Positions 60,470 to 64,000 of a DNA stretch of 64,000 nucleotides are shown here, piece after piece. This stretch comes from Musa acuminata AAA Group (taxonomy: Eukaryota; Streptophyta; Magnoliopsida; Zingiberales; Musaceae), in the NCBI RefSeq assembly GCF_036884655.1, contig NC_088342.1:31258001-31322000 (forward strand). The letters run 5' to 3'. Below the pieces are notes generated by a model, which ran no database searches, had not been told where the DNA came from, and saw only the letters and a program-made list of their open reading frames with translations. Within the stretch, counting starts at the first letter, position 1; the number at the start of each line of letters is the position of its first letter. Both the position numbers and the translations under genes were made by a program.

Positions 60470-60889
60470 ATGGAAGGCTCTTCAGATAAGGTTTATGAGG
60501 GGAGGGATACCTCTGCGTCAGGACCATCTAACGGCATGGGAGCAACTGTAACAATGGCAATCCCTGAGGCTACCCGGGACACCGATGAGAACTTGTATAG
60601 CCGTGGATCTGTTCGCCGGAAAACCGCCTCCGATGGCGCCACCGAGCTCAAATGGAATAGGATGGAAGGCATGGGAAGAACGGAGACACGTGAGTTTACT
60701 GTTCCACTGGATGCTAAGGTTATTGCGTCAGCATTAATGGCCGCTAGCAAAGCTGATGCCTCAACTGCTAGACAACCTCCTCCTGCTGCTGCTGCTGCAG
60801 CAGCAGCAGATGTGCAGCGGAGAAAAAGGCTCAAGCCGAAGCAATGGACCCACCGCACCAGTCAACGAGCGTCTTGGACCGGTCGATGA
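60470..60889 (+). CDS. Unrecognised ORF, 139 codons, with Ala run
   Basis: I do not recognise this protein. It starts MEGSSDKVYEG and has a Pro3-Ala8 run at codons ~102-112 encoded by a CTG/CAG palindrome (60776-60812). It ends in a Lys/Arg-rich stretch (RRKRLKPKQW). No start context, splice sites or domains support it strongly. Further out, at 61384, the words WNCRG appear, which is how many plant L1 ORF2 proteins begin, so this could be the ORF1 side of a broken LINE. Confidence 0.25.
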   Translation: MEGSSDKVYEGRDTSASGPSNGMGATVTMAIPEATRDTDENLYSRGSVRRKTASDGATELKWNRMEGMGRTETREFTVPLDAKVIASALMAASKADASTARQPPPAAAAAAAADVQRRKRLKPKQWTHRTSQRASWTGR

Positions 60890-61249
60890 ACCGCATGCTG
60901 GCTTCTACGTGCCACTAGGTGAGGAGGAGCTCATGGTCCAATGAACCGGATGGTTCAGATGAAGCAACAACCGGTGGGATTCAGTCGGAAGGTCTTTGAT
61001 AACCTTGGCCAGATGAGAAACCACGAAGCGGAAGCAGCAAGAACTCGTCTTTGGAGGACTCAGGCCTTCGATCAGAGAACTCAAAGGCCTTGCGAAGCCC
61101 GCTGAGAAGACGCAGCCCCTCCTGCAAGCGATGCAATTGGAAGAACACCTCCCGCCTCACAGCGATGGATTCTGCGACGAAGCAGATGACACTAACGAAG
61201 GAGACGATCAAACCCTTCAGGAATTCCTCAAGGGAAAGCACAAATTAGT

Positions 61250-62481
61250 CTGCAAGACGGACTCAAATTTAACTCCAACCTGATCAGGACCAAACATCCT
61301 AGAATTCTACCGAAGCAAGCTATGCTGAAGCGACAAATTATGCATATCCCGCATTAGTCTAATCAGTGGTTTTTCTTAATTGGAATTGTAGGGGGCTAGG
61401 AGAAAACTAGTTAGGGATTAGACTGCCAATCTAATATACCAGTTACGAGTGCTTCATTCTTTTATATCAGATTTATAGATCTAAAAGTTTCAGCACAGAC
61501 AATCTTCAGGAGTGATAGCCAACCTTAGGGTAATTAAGTATCGATCATCTACTCTCGATTTCACAAGAGAAATATCTCATGTGTTCTTACTCAAGCAAAT
61601 CTCTAGTTAGGATCTTCGGATTAAGAGAGAAAGAAGTTCTCCGGAAGAATCCGATTAGGACGAGGCTCAAGTAGATTCCGTATAGGCATCAAAACACCAT
61701 GCTTAGTATATAATCTCTGGAATATTAGATAGATGAATTACTACAAATACACGGTAACTAAGGGTAGATATGTCCAATAGATTATATCCCCTTGTATTAT
61801 CTGGGGACTATGTGTTGAGAAATCTTATGCGACATCACATGAACAGTAGAAGAATAAAAAATAAAATAGGTTCCAAAAAATTTAATATCGGATTGTCATG
61901 TAAAGATTGGTGCGTAAAAAATCGTAAAATTAAAAATTGCGTAACACGTGTGAGATGATTTATATATAGGAGATCGTATATCTCCAAAATCGTAAATCTA
62001 AATCTCTGGATGAAAGAGGTCGGATATCCTCCTCTTTAATGGTGATTCACAAAATAGATGACGTGACGATGCTCCTCTTTCACATCATGATCTTTCCTCT
62101 CATTTACGCACCATAAGACTATGCTAAGATTAAAAATGGGTTGGCCCTTCTTGTTGTCCATACACCCCAAATAGGGCTGTCGGTTGAGGAGGAGAGGAAG
62201 GGAGCAGAATAGGAGGCGACAACCAAAAGGAGACTAGCCTATGCCCCTTTAGTTCCCTCCTATTTATAGAGGTGCCTATCAAGTTAACCCTAATAGATCC
62301 TGCCCTATTGAGTATTGGATTTCTATCCAACTACTCAAGCCTCTTGAATTAATGGATCTTTATCAAATAATCACTATTTGGGCTTATTGGGTCTCACCCA
62401 AAGGATTCAATAATATAGGGGCTTATTGAATATCCAATAAGATAAAGACTCGACGAATATCTGATATCCATACCTCTATTC
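61250..62481. other. Probable repeat-derived sequence, unassigned
   Basis: A WNCRG-like start at about 61384 hints at a LINE relic. From about 61960 the sequence has the look of an LTR or UTR (short inverted words such as GGAGATCGTATATCTCC) but no partner was found in the window. Confidence 0.3.
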
Positions 62482-64000
62482 TGTTAGGACCGAAATTGAT
62501 ACTAAGAGAGGGGGTGAATTAGTGCTTTCAATAAAATTATTGGTTTAAAATAATTTTGTTTGATAAAGTCGTATCATAAAGATGTTTAACTTGAAAACGT
62601 TCGTAAATATAATAAGTAAGTAAACAAGTAAATCAATTAGCAATATAAACGAAAAACATGAAGGAAATGTAAACTGATTTTATAGTGGTTCGGTCGTCGT
62701 GACCTACGCCCACCCCCGATTCCTCTTCACTCGAGGCTACTGGCTTTCACCATCGATTTTCTTTCCAATGAGCGAAGATTAACTACCCTTACAACTCTTT
62801 CTCCTTTTCATAGGTTTAGGAGATAACCTTTACAAGCCTCTCTTTTTTAGACCTCACTCCTCCCTTAGAAACCTTCTAACTCTAAGAGGAAGAGACTCAC
62901 TAACTTTAGAGAGATTACAATACCTTTTTTTTAAGTATACTTTTCCTCTTTTTCTACTCAATTTCGTGCTCTTCCAAGAAGAAATAACTAGGGTATTTAT
63001 AGACCCCAAATGACTTCAAAAATAGAGTAAAAAAAGGTCTCATCCTGGGTTTCCTAGGTCCTAGCAGTACCACTGCTTATGTTGGGCGGTACCATCACCT
63101 GACACTGGGCGGCACCACTGCGCAGTTTGGCAGTACATGTTAGGATCAATAGGGCACTTGGGGGGGAGGGTTTGAATTAGTGCAGTGATAAAAATTATGG
63201 TTACGATTCCAAATCTTTCCAAGTTGATAAAAACATAATGAAGAAATCATATAGAGAAGATGTCAACGTGAAGTAAATAAATAATGCAGAGTGCAGCTAA
63301 GTAATGAAAGCAAGCAGTAAGGAAAGAACATACCGGATTTATAGTAGTTCGATCATTGTGACCTACGTCCACTTCCGATTCCTCCTCTGTTAAGGTCACC
63401 GGTATCCACTAATGGTCTTCCTTCAATAGGCGAAGACCAACCACTTTCTTATTACACTTTCTCCTTTTTCTGGTTTAGGAGGCAACCCTTATAAACCTCA
63501 CACCTTACTTGAATGATCATAAGACTTAGAAAGGGAGGAGGATACTTAGCACTTTTACAACACTTTTATACCCTAACATTTCAAGATTTTGTTCACACTT
63601 TTGTTACTACCTCATGCAGAAAAGAGTTGGCTATTTATAGGCCCTAATGGCTTCAAAATTAAAGTAAAAAATTGTTTCATCCTAGGTTTCCGGTGTATTA
63701 GTGGTATCACTACCTAACACTCTAACACTGGGCGGTACCATCACCTAGTCTGACGGTACTACCGCTTGACAAAGCCTTGGAGATTGGGCTTTGACGGTAC
63801 TACCGCTTGACAAGGCAGTACCACTACATAGCAGCATTAACTACCGATAGTACCACCGCCCATACCACCTAGGAGGCTGAGCCTCAAGGGGTTCCACCGC
63901 CCACCTTGGATAGTGCCTGTTAGGATCGAGTCAGCAATAAAAGGGTGGGGGTGAATTAGTGTAGCGGTAAAATTATATTGAGTTAGAAATTTCATTCGAT
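62482..64000 (+). repeat. Three tandem copies of a TGTTAGG-starting LTR-like unit
   Basis: Units start at 62482, 63138 and 63918 (656 and 780 bp apart; the last is cut by the window). Each opens TGTTAGGAYC and contains GGGGTGAATTAGTG. The first two also share GTGACCTACGYCCAC, CTCCTTTTTC and GGCGGTACCATCACCT-type words. They are clearly related but diverged. TGTTAG starts and the arrangement suggest LTRs, perhaps a tandem LTR array of a copia-like element, but no internal domain is visible. Confidence 0.55.

Overview
The window is plant nuclear DNA: AT-rich, with GT-AG introns, dense transposon nesting and a starch-synthesis gene. The protein is closest, from memory, to monocot class II starch branching enzymes. 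The CAAGG/GGTACC-type hAT repeats make me think of a Zingiberales-like (banana-type) genome, but I cannot prove the species.

One host gene dominates. On the + strand, from 2164 to 58313, lie 15 exons that encode the C-terminal ~568 residues of a class II starch branching enzyme (SBEII, GH13 family). They cover all four conserved GH13 regions and the C-terminal domain through to the stop codon. The first exons lie upstream of the window. All 14 splice junctions can be placed with consistent phases. However, the fifth exon (40257-40387) has one extra A in a run at 40266-40269, which shifts the frame and gives a stop at 40279. The copy is therefore either a null or pseudogene allele or contains an assembly error.

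The introns are swollen by nested transposons. Intron 2556-9280 holds an internally deleted hAT element (4319-8636) with a MITE inside it. Intron 9403-12670 holds a MITE and a LINE 3' fragment. Intron 12791-40256 (27.5 kb) holds hAT copies at both ends, LTR-retrotransposon relics, a LARD-like element, a very young but defective chromodomain Ty3/gypsy element (22113-27543), and a hAT nested in a MITE (31637-37147, inner element 32364-37106). It also holds a five-unit, 215-bp tandem array (38211-39285). Intron 49569-58066 holds a second hAT family (50801-54952) inserted in an older relative.

Many of the small elements belong to one hAT system. Their ends are CAAGG...CCTTG or close variants, they have 8-bp target-site duplications, and their interiors are rich in GGTAC and GCTACAGTGC motifs. 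I verified TSDs by reading for eleven members, with exact matches in six. The only near-complete transposase of that family (32364-37106, - strand) is broken by stops and a lost splice acceptor.

Downstream of the SBEII gene (58314-64000) come a probable 3' UTR, a LINE relic, an unrecognised ORF at 60470-60889, and at the right edge three tandem copies of a TGTTAGG-starting, LTR-like repeat. I saw no tRNA, rRNA or CRISPR features.
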